Shown here: positions 35,442 to 44,083 of the stretch, in pieces
Numbering within the stretch: position 1 is the first letter of the stretch
Layout: every line of letters begins with the position of its first letter
Origin: JANQEU01 sp965601455
Lineage (GTDB): Bacteria > Bacteroidota > Bacteroidia > Cytophagales > Cyclobacteriaceae
Assembly: GCA_965601455.1 (NCBI GenBank)
Contig: OZ271831.1
Coordinates: 1,736,001 to 1,800,000 of the forward strand
Reading direction: 5' to 3'
Length of the DNA: 64,000 nucleotides
Program-made: the position numbers and the translations under genes
The notes under the pieces: generated by a model
Databases searched by the model: none
What the model was told of the DNA's origin: nothing
What the model saw: only the letters and a program-made list of their open reading frames with translations

Positions 35442-36101
35442 ATGCATAAGGTTCAGATAGCTCCATCGATTCTTGCAGCCGATTTTGCTAATCTTCAAAA
35501 AGAAGTTCAGTCAATAAACGAAACATCTGCTGACCTTTTACACATTGATATCATGGACGGGATTTTCGTCCCCAATATTTCCTTCGGCTTTCCAGTAACT
35601 CAGGCAATCAAAAAGCATTCACAGAAACCACTGGATTTTCATTTGATGATCCAGCATCCCGAACAGTACCTGGAACATTGCCAAAGAAGCGGGGCAGCGC
35701 GTATATCGGTTCACTTGGAAGCTAGTCCGCATTTGCACCGCACTATTACGGCAATAAAGGAAATGGGCATGATGGCTGGTGTTGCAATCAATCCGCATAC
35801 GCCTGTTAGTGGGCTAAAAGACATAATATCTGATGTCGATATTGTACTCCTAATGTCTGTGAATCCTGGTTTTGGCGGACAGAAATTCATAGAACAGACG
35901 TACGAAAAAATTGTAGATGTCAAAGATCTGGCTGCAAACAAAAACCCCAGTGTTCATATTGAAATCGACGGCGGTGTTACATCAGAGAATGCAGGAAAGC
36001 TGATTGAGTCCGGTGCAGATATTTTAGTGGCAGGAAGTTCTGTATTCAAAGAATCTGATCGAATAAACATAGTCGAAAAGCTAAGGTCTTCCAGCGAGTG
36101 A
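35442..36101 (+). CDS. rpe: Ribulose-phosphate 3-epimerase
   Basis: 219 residues of a (beta/alpha)8 barrel. Conserved motifs are PSILAADFANL, HIDIMDGIFVPNISFG, SVNPGFGGQKFI and EIDGGVTSENAG, carrying the metal-binding His/Asp residues and the phosphate site. It interconverts ribulose-5-phosphate and xylulose-5-phosphate. The ATG begins directly after the protease stop, and the stop overlaps the GTG start of the next gene by 4 bp, so a pentose-phosphate enzyme sits inside an envelope gene string. Confidence 0.95.
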   Translation: MHKVQIAPSILAADFANLQKEVQSINETSADLLHIDIMDGIFVPNISFGFPVTQAIKKHSQKPLDFHLMIQHPEQYLEHCQRSGAARISVHLEASPHLHRTITAIKEMGMMAGVAINPHTPVSGLKDIISDVDIVLLMSVNPGFGGQKFIEQTYEKIVDVKDLAANKNPSVHIEIDGGVTSENAGKLIESGADILVAGSSVFKESDRINIVEKLRSSSE

Positions 36102-38461
36102 GAGCAACGCTCATTTGCTTTTTCTTCATCATTATTTCACTAAGTGCCTCCGCGCAGGTTCCTAACGAAATTTCAGGAAAGGTGTTGGACGAAAATCAAC
36201 AACCAATACAAGGAGCAACAATCCAGGTAATTCAATCTGAAATAGGTACCATTACAGATCAGTACGGGAACTTTACCTTGAATGGCCTTACGACGCAGCA
36301 AGTTACCCTTCGTGTTAGGTTCCTTGGATATAAAGTGATGGATACCCTCGTATCCGTAGGCTCATTAGAATTGTCATTTGAGTTGGCTCCAGATACGGAC
36401 GTGCTGGAGTCCGTTGAAGTAACAGGAGATTTTCAGGATTCAAACACAATTAATGCTCAGAAGATCTCACCGAATACGGCACGTACAGCTCCTTCAGCAT
36501 TCAAGGATTTTAATCAGCTGTTGGCAACTCTTCCAGGTGTTTCAACCAATAACGAGCTGTCTTCAGCATATTCTGTTCGGGGTGGAAACTTCGACGAGAA
36601 CTTAGTCTATGTAAACGAAATGCCGATCTACAGACCTTTCCTTGCCAATTCAGGTCGTCAGGAAGGATTAAGCTTTGTCAATCCTGATTTAGTAGCAGAT
36701 GTCAACTTCTACAGTGGAGGCTGGGAGGCAAAATACGGAGACAAACTGTCAAGCTCACTAAATATTACCTACGATCAACCCGAACAGACCAGAGGAGGGA
36801 TTGAAGTGGGACTATTGGGAGGAAGTGGTTATGTAGGGGGGACTGGAAAAGGAGGTAGGTTCTCATACATCGCAGGTATTAGACATCGCGACTCACAGTA
36901 TTTATTGAATAGTTTGGAAATCGATGGTCAATATTTCCCCCGCTTCACCGATATCCAATCACTCATGACTTTCGACCTAACCAAGTCCGGAGAAAGTCTC
37001 CAAAAAAGAACTACCCTTCAGTGGCTTACCTCCTACAGTAGAAACCGATATCGAACTATACCAACCTCCAGGGTTACAGAGTTTGGAAGTGTTACAAGGA
37101 ATCTACGCATTCAAACAGCTTTTGATGGACGAGAGCTTCTAATCTACGATACCTGGCAAAGTGGATTCAATTTCATGCATTGGATTACATCCAGATTGCG
37201 TTCGAGTTTAATCGTATCCTCGGTATATACTCAGGAGCAGGAAGACTACGAAGTTGAGGGAGCCTATCGATTGTGTGATATTGATAACAACCCATCGAGT
37301 GATGCCTTTACGGAATGCGTTATAACTCGTGGTATAGGTACCCAATTTGATTATGGTAGAAATGACCTTACCGCATTGTTGACAACGGTTGAGAATCGTT
37401 ACGAATATCTTCCCGGTGATCAATGGAAAATGGACCTAGGCTTTGGAATTAGAAACCAGCAAATACTTGATGAGATAAACGAATATTCCTTTAAGGATTC
37501 TGCTGATTTTGTGGAGGTAACCAACACCGTATTCAATGAGTTAAATCTCAATAACAACCATTATTTCGCTTACTTACAAGCTCATCTTTTTAGCTCAGAC
37601 TCAATCCATGAGCTAAATGCAGGAATTAGGCTAAACTATTGGGACCAAACGGGACAGTTACTCACAAGTCCGAGATTACTATACAGAGTTCGGATTTCCG
37701 AACGCAGGCCAACATTTGGACATTTTTCAATTGGTAGCTATCAGCAACATCCATTCTACAGGGAATTAAGGAATTCCGAAGGATTAATACAATCGGGGGT
37801 AAGAGCACAAAAATCCATTCATATTATTTCCGGACTTGATCGGTTCATGACCATATGGGGGCGTCAGTTTGTTTTTTCCCTTCAGGCCTACTACAAGTTC
37901 CTGGATGACATAATACCTTATGATGTAGATAATCTAAGACTTCGATATCTGAGTACGAACGCCGGAGTTGGTTTTGCCAGGGGCTTGGATATGCGCATGA
38001 ATGGAGAATTCATTTCCGGAACACAATCCTGGTTCAGCTTATCAATTCTTCAAACCGAAGAGAATTTGGATTTTGATGATAGAGGAAACATAAGAAGGCC
38101 TCTCGATCAACGGGTAAACCTTGGTATCTTTTTTGAAGATCATCTACCCGGAGATCCTTCCCTCCGTGTGTATCTTAACATGAATTTTGGATCAGGTTAT
38201 CCATTTGGCCCTCCTGGTGACCTTCCATTACGTAATGTGTTTTCAGGTGATGAATACTATCGGGCTGACCTGGGACTAACTAAACTAATCAAAATGAATA
38301 ATCGGGCTCAGTTGGGACTGCGTTTGGAGGTACTAAATGTTTTAGGTGCCGACAATACTTTGTCTTATACCTGGATTGAAGACGTAAATGGCACGAGTTT
38401 TGCCATACCAAATTCGTTGTCTGCCCGATTTTTTAATTTCAAGATTTCAATGGATTTTTGA
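36098..38461 (+). CDS. TonB-dependent receptor-like outer-membrane protein
   Basis: 787 residues starting with GTG at 36098 (GTGA overlap with rpe). The signal peptide ends SASAQ. A carboxypeptidase-regulatory domain covers about 24-100 (SGKVLDENQQPIQGATIQVI), the plug about 120-225 (SVRGGNFDENLVYVNEMPI), and the barrel the remainder, ending in FKISMDF. Compared with full SusC-like receptors (about 1000) it is short, like receptors without a SusD partner. No SusD or DUF4249 gene adjoins. Ligand unknown. Confidence 0.87.
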   Translation: MRATLICFFFIIISLSASAQVPNEISGKVLDENQQPIQGATIQVIQSEIGTITDQYGNFTLNGLTTQQVTLRVRFLGYKVMDTLVSVGSLELSFELAPDTDVLESVEVTGDFQDSNTINAQKISPNTARTAPSAFKDFNQLLATLPGVSTNNELSSAYSVRGGNFDENLVYVNEMPIYRPFLANSGRQEGLSFVNPDLVADVNFYSGGWEAKYGDKLSSSLNITYDQPEQTRGGIEVGLLGGSGYVGGTGKGGRFSYIAGIRHRDSQYLLNSLEIDGQYFPRFTDIQSLMTFDLTKSGESLQKRTTLQWLTSYSRNRYRTIPTSRVTEFGSVTRNLRIQTAFDGRELLIYDTWQSGFNFMHWITSRLRSSLIVSSVYTQEQEDYEVEGAYRLCDIDNNPSSDAFTECVITRGIGTQFDYGRNDLTALLTTVENRYEYLPGDQWKMDLGFGIRNQQILDEINEYSFKDSADFVEVTNTVFNELNLNNNHYFAYLQAHLFSSDSIHELNAGIRLNYWDQTGQLLTSPRLLYRVRISERRPTFGHFSIGSYQQHPFYRELRNSEGLIQSGVRAQKSIHIISGLDRFMTIWGRQFVFSLQAYYKFLDDIIPYDVDNLRLRYLSTNAGVGFARGLDMRMNGEFISGTQSWFSLSILQTEENLDFDDRGNIRRPLDQRVNLGIFFEDHLPGDPSLRVYLNMNFGSGYPFGPPGDLPLRNVFSGDEYYRADLGLTKLIKMNNRAQLGLRLEVLNVLGADNTLSYTWIEDVNGTSFAIPNSLSARFFNFKISMDF

Positions 38462-38504
38462 AAACGAAAGAAAGGCATATTCTCAACCATTATTTAAATA
38501 ACTG

Positions 38505-39092
38505 ATGAAAAACATTACCAAGCTTTTTTACTTGCTCACTGCCGTTATACTAATTAGTAGTTGCACAAACAGAAGCGTAACACGTGTGAGCCCCGATCAA
38601 CAAATAGACCTAAGCGGTCGCTGGAATGACACAGATTCTAAATTAGTGGCAGAAGAAATGATCAGGGACGTACTGAACAGGCCTTGGAAAGAAGACTTTT
38701 CACGTGCTATGAATAGAAAACCTGTTGTAATTGTGGGTATTGTTTCCAATAAAAGCTCTGAACATATTGAGTCGGAGACATTCATAAAGGACGTAGAAAG
38801 AGAATTTATAAACTCCGGAATGGTAAGAGTAGTCCAAAATTCAGAATTCAGGGAAAAACTCCGAGAGGAAAGGGCCCAACAAGGTGAATTCGCTTCTCCT
38901 GAAACTCAAGCTCAGTGGGGTAAGGAATTGGGCGCTGATTTTATGATGTTCGGTGTAATCACCTCAGTGACTGATTCTTATAAGAACGAAAAAGTCGTTA
39001 ATTACAAGGTAAATCTTGAATTAGCCAATCTGGAGACTAATGAAAAGGTTTGGATTGGTGACAAGGAGATCAAAAAGTACATTCGAAACTGA
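38505..39092 (+). CDS. lpoB: LpoB-like penicillin-binding protein activator, lipoprotein
   Basis: 195 residues with lipobox ISSC (C20). The sequence DLSGRWNDTDSKLVAEEMI followed by RKPVVIVGIVSNKSSEHI and ADFMMFGVITS follows the LpoB family, whose Enterobacteria member stimulates PBP1b. The link to a PBP1b-type synthase in Bacteroidota is unproven. It is encoded just before a COG3014 lipoprotein, the same pairing seen in several proteobacteria, which supports the assignment. Confidence 0.78.
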   Translation: MKNITKLFYLLTAVILISSCTNRSVTRVSPDQQIDLSGRWNDTDSKLVAEEMIRDVLNRPWKEDFSRAMNRKPVVIVGIVSNKSSEHIESETFIKDVEREFINSGMVRVVQNSEFREKLREERAQQGEFASPETQAQWGKELGADFMMFGVITSVTDSYKNEKVVNYKVNLELANLETNEKVWIGDKEIKKYIRN

Positions 39093-39120
39093 TTAAGAGC
39101 ATAGCTTTCTCCCGATTCAA

Positions 39121-40488
39121 ATGAGATATCGGTTCATTTACGTGTCGATTTTGACCGTAATCCTTGCTTCGTGTGCCACCTTCTACGAACTGAACTACGA
39201 ATTCAACAGGAGTTTTGAGGACGGCAACATTGAAAGTGCTAAGGAGTCACTTTATCAAAATCGTAGTGCCATCAAGAAAAAGGCTAAGTTTTTGTACCTG
39301 GCCAATTACGGCGTGGTTCATAATCTTCTCGGTGATTATGAAAGCTCAAATAAGTATTTTGAGAAAGCCTATATATATGGAGAAGACTATCAGAAAAACT
39401 ACCTGGCTTCGGCAGCTTCATTCTTAACAAACCCAAACACGGTCGACTATCCGGGAGAGGATCATGAACATTTACTATTGCTTTATTATAAAGCCATGAA
39501 TTATCTAAGGATGGATGACTACGAGTCGGCTTTGGTTGAATGCCGTCGACTAAACAATCGGCTGTATGAATTAAGTGATAAATACCGATCGGAAAGGAAG
39601 TGGCAACAAGATGCCTTCATTCATAACCTGATGGGCTTAATATATGACGCCAATGGGGATTACAACAATGCATTTATCGCCTATCGGAATGCTCTGGATA
39701 TATACGAGACCGATTACACGGAATTCTTTTCTCTGGGTCCACCTGAACAACTAAAAAAGGACTTGATGCGGACAGCCTATCTATCCGGTTTCTCGAATGA
39801 AGTGGATTTCTATGAACAGAAATTCGAAACTTCTTATGAGCATCAACCAAATATAAATGGAGATGTCATTTTCTTCTGGCAAAACGGATTAGGACCAATT
39901 AAAGATGAGTGGTCAATCAACTTCACGACTCTTGAGGACCAGGGAGGTGTCGTTTTTGTTAACGACGAATTAGGATTCTCTTTCCCATTTTCAACAGCAA
40001 GTTCAAGTGATAAAACCTCGATTACAGATCTTGAGCTTTTCCGGGTCACGATGCCAAAGTACGTGGAAAGAACTCCAAAATTCCACGGAGCTGTTTTAAG
40101 AACTGAAGATGGCGAGGTTGAAATGGAATTGACTGAGGATATTAATGCTATTGCTTTCAAGTCCCTTCAACAGCGGTTGGTTTTGGAATTGGGTAAGTCG
40201 CTAATGAGAGCCGCATTGAAGAAAGCTCTTGAAGAGACTATTGAAAAAGAGAATGAAGGGCTTGGCCTGATTGTGGGTATTGTGAATGCCGCGACAGAGA
40301 AGGCCGATACGAGAAACTGGCAAACCATACCTCACAGTATTTATTATTCCAGGATTCCTTTGAAGGAAGGGGATAACCAGATTAGACTGTTGGCCAGAGG
40401 TAGTAATCTTTCAACAGAGTTAGAGACATTTTCCTTCCAGGGTCAAAAGGGTAAAACCATATTTCATGCCTATCAAACTCTCTATTGA
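39121..40488 (+). CDS. COG3014 family TPR-like lipoprotein
   Basis: 455 residues with lipobox LASC (C18). The N-terminal half has TPR-like helices (NYGVVHNLLGDYESSNKYFEKA, then FIHNLMGLIYDANGDYNNAF). The C-terminal half is beta-rich with SLGPPEQLKKDLMRTA between them. Neighbouring LpoB suggests an envelope scaffold or cell-wall role. Gap to LpoB is 28 bp, so they are probably one unit. Function of the family is not established. Confidence 0.8.
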   Translation: MRYRFIYVSILTVILASCATFYELNYEFNRSFEDGNIESAKESLYQNRSAIKKKAKFLYLANYGVVHNLLGDYESSNKYFEKAYIYGEDYQKNYLASAASFLTNPNTVDYPGEDHEHLLLLYYKAMNYLRMDDYESALVECRRLNNRLYELSDKYRSERKWQQDAFIHNLMGLIYDANGDYNNAFIAYRNALDIYETDYTEFFSLGPPEQLKKDLMRTAYLSGFSNEVDFYEQKFETSYEHQPNINGDVIFFWQNGLGPIKDEWSINFTTLEDQGGVVFVNDELGFSFPFSTASSSDKTSITDLELFRVTMPKYVERTPKFHGAVLRTEDGEVEMELTEDINAIAFKSLQQRLVLELGKSLMRAALKKALEETIEKENEGLGLIVGIVNAATEKADTRNWQTIPHSIYYSRIPLKEGDNQIRLLARGSNLSTELETFSFQGQKGKTIFHAYQTLY

Positions 40489-40504
40489 CCAGAGGTAATG
40501 GTTT

Positions 40505-40537
40505 TTTGGATATAAACAAGACGTTTTTCTATATTTG
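40505..40537 (+). promoter_or_regulatory. Bacteroidota promoter for the 40567 gene
   Basis: A -33 TTTG at 40505-40508 and a -7 TATATTTG at 40530-40537 are 21 bp apart, both full matches to the TTTG/TAnnTTTG pattern. Transcription would start near 40544, 23 bp before the ATG. Confidence 0.7.
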
Positions 40538-40566
40538 GCCGCTTTAAAAAAAGGATAATTTTTGGG

Positions 40567-41037
40567 ATGATGAAGAAATTAGTATTTTCCATTTGTGTAC
40601 TGTTTGTAGGTACATCTGTTTTCGCTCAGGATTTCTCTGAGGAAGACTTAACCAAGTACGCAACAGTTATGAAGTGGGCTGAAGATCAGAAAGCGGATTT
40701 GAGCACTACTGTGAAGGACTCAGTGAAAATCTGGCTAGATGAGTCTGGAGTTCTCACAGCGTCGCTTTACAATGAACTAAGCAAAGCCTCTAAAAGTGGC
40801 ACAGTAGAAGAGGTTGAGGCTTCCGAGGAAGAAGTGTCTGTTTTTACCGAGATTCAGGGAAGAATAGATGAAAAAAAGGCCGTATTCAAAGAGACATATA
40901 CAACTAAGATTAAGGAAGATATCGGAGCAGGTTTATATAACAACCTTCGAAAGGCCTTAAAGTCCGACGAAGAGTTGAAAGCCAGATATGACGAAGTATA
41001 TAATGGGTTAACCGAAGACACTGAAGACACAGAATAA
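40567..41037 (+). CDS. Secreted helical protein of unknown function
   Basis: 156 residues with a signal peptide ending SVFAQ. The mature protein is rich in Glu and Lys and predicted helical, with two similar parts: DSVKIWLDESGVLTASLYNEL and later TKIKEDIGAGLYNNLRKALKS. It has its own promoter (40505-40537) and terminator (41074-41101), so it is a single-gene unit. No family recognised; small secreted helical proteins of this type are sometimes abundant periplasmic proteins. Confidence 0.7.
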   Translation: MMKKLVFSICVLFVGTSVFAQDFSEEDLTKYATVMKWAEDQKADLSTTVKDSVKIWLDESGVLTASLYNELSKASKSGTVEEVEASEEEVSVFTEIQGRIDEKKAVFKETYTTKIKEDIGAGLYNNLRKALKSDEELKARYDEVYNGLTEDTEDTE

Positions 41038-41073
41038 AGTTCAGAGGCCTGTTTCGGTTACCAAAACGAAATA

Positions 41074-41101
41074 AAAGGGTTTGAGTTTCAAACCCTTTTT
41101 T
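41074..41101 (+). terminator. Rho-independent terminator after the 40567-41037 gene
   Basis: AAAGGGTTTG (41074-41083) pairs with CAAACCCTTT (41089-41098) around five bases, followed by a T run to 41101. It lies 36 bp after the stop. Confidence 0.88.
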
Positions 41102-41145
41102 ATTTGTCCAAAAGCTTGTTAATTTGATCCCAAAAAGAAATACTG

Positions 41146-41766
41146 ATGTTCACCGAATACGAAGTTGATTCTCTGATGGAGATTCCTGATATACAGGAAG
41201 CTACAATTGAATTGAAAAAAGATTTCTGCAAGAACGAGGCTCCATACCTCGAAATAAGCGATAACGACTTCTTTTCACTTATTATCATGGCACCTACTCT
41301 CGGGGTCGCCCTGGCAAACGATAGTATCAGTATTTTTGAAGAGCGAGCCCTAAACAAGAAAGCCCGAAAGCTCTCAAAGGGTGGATATTTCATGAAGAAG
41401 GATCCTGTTGTATTCGCTATGAAATTCTTAATTAAGAACTTCGACAAGTGGAAAGGTAAGTTTTACGGCGTCCTTAGACTTTCAATTGAATCTTCATTCA
41501 ATTACGAAGGAATCCAAAAAGAGACATTTAAAGAGGAGAAGGAAGTTACCTACGCAGAGTATAAAATGGAGGTGCTTCGTCAACCTTATATCCTAATCCG
41601 ATTTATTGCCAGTTTTTTCCTAGAGAACGATGAAGAGATTATAAGCGATAATAGAGCCATAGGGAAAAAAGAGTACGCGGTCATGTTAGATATTGGCGAG
41701 GCACTTGGGCTGAGTGAAATTCCAGTGTTTCATATGTTCTGCAAGACCTTTGACGTAAAAAGCTAA
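41146..41766 (+). CDS. Cytoplasmic protein of unknown function
   Basis: 206 residues without signal peptide or membrane helix. It has an acidic N-terminus with a Cys (KDFCKNEAPYLEI), a basic middle (ALNKKARKLSKGGYFMKK) and the segment YILIRFIASFFLENDEEI. No domain recognised. The ATG at 41146 is the first good start after the terminator at 41101. It precedes the FKBP lipoprotein gene by 48 bp. Function open. Confidence 0.65.
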   Translation: MFTEYEVDSLMEIPDIQEATIELKKDFCKNEAPYLEISDNDFFSLIIMAPTLGVALANDSISIFEERALNKKARKLSKGGYFMKKDPVVFAMKFLIKNFDKWKGKFYGVLRLSIESSFNYEGIQKETFKEEKEVTYAEYKMEVLRQPYILIRFIASFFLENDEEIISDNRAIGKKEYAVMLDIGEALGLSEIPVFHMFCKTFDVKS

Positions 41767-41814
41767 TCTTGCCTATTTACAATAGTCCTACTCGGGTTTC
41801 GTTCTAGGGGGGAA

Positions 41815-42876
41815 ATGAAATCCGGAAATAGCCGCTTATTACCGTTTATTTGTTCCATTTCTATTTGGATTTATTCCTGTGGCGATGAAAGTGTCAATCC
41901 GCTCAACGAAAACTCGTCTTCCTTGGACTCGCTTATTGCGCAACTCGTGGAGGAAAGAGAAATTGACGAACTACTGGAAGGCCCGAATGGCATTCTCTAT
42001 TATCAAATTCAAAATAACAATTCTGGAGACCCGGTTGAGGGTAAAGTGGCAAATTTTTATTACCAGTTCGAACAACTAGGTGGGCCGGTAATTGATACAT
42101 ATGATGAAAGTGATGGACTTCCTATATCGGCAAGGCAGGGAGTAAATGCCATTTTCCCAATAGGAATTGATTTTGGGCTGGGCCAAATGAGGGAAGGGGA
42201 GATCTACGGTTTTATTCTCCCTCCGCAAATGGCTTCCTGGGGGCTACTGCTAAATGAGTTTTCGGATTCCAGTCTTTTCGTGGCTGAATTACGAGTGGAA
42301 ACGGTTGAAGAACCTTCTGCGGTTTATGGGAATGAGCAATCGGAAATAAATGATTTTATTGGCATCAATCAGCTAAATGATACCATCATAGCTCCTGTCG
42401 AGCCCACGGAGCGGCTCAATTCCGGGGTAATTTTTAAAAGGTTAACAACGGATACTACCGTAGTTCAACCGAGTCCATCCGATGGTGATAGTGTAATCAT
42501 CGATTATTCGATTTTTCTTCTAAGTGGACCGTCCCTGGAGGATTCCACAGCCTTGGGTGGAGCCCAGGACTTTGCATTTGCGATTGGAACGGATGACATA
42601 CTTGCAGGATTACAGCAAGGAGTTAGACGAATGCGGTTAGGTGAAAGAGCCTTAATTATTATTCCATCCTCCGAAGCTTACCAGGAAAGCGTGCAGGTTA
42701 TACCGGATGGTTTCACCCGATTTGGAGATCCTCAACCCGATCAGATAAGACTAAGCGGAAGATACGATGACTTCTACAGAGAAGCGATAAACCAGGCTAT
42801 AATACCGGAGTATGCAGAGGAAGTACCACCATACACCACGTTGATGTTTACCGTGAGGTTAATGGAGATACAATAA
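41815..42876 (+). CDS. FKBP-type peptidyl-prolyl isomerase lipoprotein, two domains
   Basis: 353 residues with a lipoprotein signal ending IYSC (C22). Two FKBP-like modules follow: one near 60-175 (ANFYYQFEQLGGPVIDTYDES, then MREGEIYGFILPPQMASWG) and one near 205-350 (SVIIDYSIFLLSGPSLEDS, then LQQGVRRMRLGERALIIIP). The second keeps the family's VRRM-GERA pattern best, so it is more likely catalytic. It should act on protein folding at the periplasmic face or outer membrane. The promoter of the next gene overlaps its downstream region. Confidence 0.85.
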   Translation: MKSGNSRLLPFICSISIWIYSCGDESVNPLNENSSSLDSLIAQLVEEREIDELLEGPNGILYYQIQNNNSGDPVEGKVANFYYQFEQLGGPVIDTYDESDGLPISARQGVNAIFPIGIDFGLGQMREGEIYGFILPPQMASWGLLLNEFSDSSLFVAELRVETVEEPSAVYGNEQSEINDFIGINQLNDTIIAPVEPTERLNSGVIFKRLTTDTTVVQPSPSDGDSVIIDYSIFLLSGPSLEDSTALGGAQDFAFAIGTDDILAGLQQGVRRMRLGERALIIIPSSEAYQESVQVIPDGFTRFGDPQPDQIRLSGRYDDFYREAINQAIIPEYAEEVPPYTTLMFTVRLMEIQ

Positions 42877-42883
42877 TGTTTCA

Positions 42884-42891
42884 TACTTTTG
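42884..42891 (+). promoter_or_regulatory. Bacteroidota -7 box for the 42908 gene
   Basis: TACTTTTG at 42884-42891 is an exact TAnnTTTG match, giving transcription from about 42898, ten bases before the TTG start. The -33 element is weak. Confidence 0.5.
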
Positions 42892-42907
42892 TACAGTCAC
42901 GAACAGG

Positions 42908-44011
42908 TTGATTGTTAAACAGTTATATCGTTATGCAATCTTGACCCTGATTATATTTGGGAGTCAACAGGGGTTGTACGCTCAAAAAGTATCCCCAGAG
43001 ATCTATCGACAGTACGGAATCTACCGGAATCCAGTTAGACTGATTTTAAATGAAATTGCATGGACCTTCACAACTGGATATGCAAGAACCAATTACACCC
43101 ATGAACTAAACGGGTTCTATTTTTACCAGGATCCAACGCAGCAATTCATTGTTTTTGACAATGGGGAACCTTTACCCCAGGTGATTCAAGGTTATTCAGG
43201 ATGGTTTAATGCTCCGGCACCTTCCGAAGAGGTGATATTAAGGCAATTCAACATTCCGTACACGCTTCAAGGTCCGCCATACAATCCGGTGAACAATCCA
43301 CTACTTTCTCCGCCCTTTGTACTGCCGGATTCCGCGAATCTTGCATTTGAAGGTTTTGGAAATGGCATCCCGATCAATCTGGCCGCTCACTATGATTATA
43401 GGAATTTCCGAATCGGTGCAGGTTGGACCTACGAAAGGCAAGCGATAAGGGAGTTAAGGCCTCTAAGCTTCTCTGACAGGGTTCGTAGCTACACCCCAAA
43501 TTTTAGATCCACTAACTTCAATAAGTTCTATGGTATGCTTGGGTATAAGTTTTACCAGTATTGGAATTTCAATTTTGTGGGAGAATTGTTGATTGGAACG
43601 ATGAGATATGGCTCCGCATTTGATAGAAATGCAGTGAATAGCGGGGCTTTCTTCAACCTCGGAGTAAATATTGAAAATGAATGGTCGGAATACTTCCGAA
43701 TTGTTGTCCGCCCTTCCTATGATTTTAAAAGCTACACCGTTCAAATGCCAGGGGGGGGAGCAGTAAATCATAGGCAAAATGCAGTGATGATGACTGTTGG
43801 AGTTAGTATTAACATACCAGAGATACCAAGGACACCCATAAAAAGTGATCACGCTCAACTAAAGCATGTAATCACAGACCCGGAAACCGGGAGATTAATG
43901 GAGGTTCGTGGACAACCATTTTGGAAAAGACAGAATCCAAAAGTCGGGGAAAACCATCGAAAATTATTCAGGTACAAACTCAAAAACCGGAACAAGTTGA
44001 ATCCTTATTAA
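42908..44011 (+). CDS. Outer-membrane-associated protein of unknown function
   Basis: 367 residues; the start is TTG at 42908, giving a signal peptide that ends GLYAQ. The middle shows beta-barrel-like alternation (AHYDYRNFRIGAGWTYERQ, then FYGMLGYKFYQYWNFNFVG), consistent with a small outer-membrane barrel. The C-terminus is unusually basic (VGENHRKLFRYKLKNRNKL) and may face the periplasm. No family recognised. It precedes gyrA by 72 bp. Confidence 0.65.
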   Translation: MIVKQLYRYAILTLIIFGSQQGLYAQKVSPEIYRQYGIYRNPVRLILNEIAWTFTTGYARTNYTHELNGFYFYQDPTQQFIVFDNGEPLPQVIQGYSGWFNAPAPSEEVILRQFNIPYTLQGPPYNPVNNPLLSPPFVLPDSANLAFEGFGNGIPINLAAHYDYRNFRIGAGWTYERQAIRELRPLSFSDRVRSYTPNFRSTNFNKFYGMLGYKFYQYWNFNFVGELLIGTMRYGSAFDRNAVNSGAFFNLGVNIENEWSEYFRIVVRPSYDFKSYTVQMPGGGAVNHRQNAVMMTVGVSINIPEIPRTPIKSDHAQLKHVITDPETGRLMEVRGQPFWKRQNPKVGENHRKLFRYKLKNRNKLNPY

Positions 44012-44083
44012 TCGCTCGGTTAAGACGGAAAAAATCAATAACTTGCGGCAGTTTTTAAACCAATCAAATTATCTTCTTTTTAG

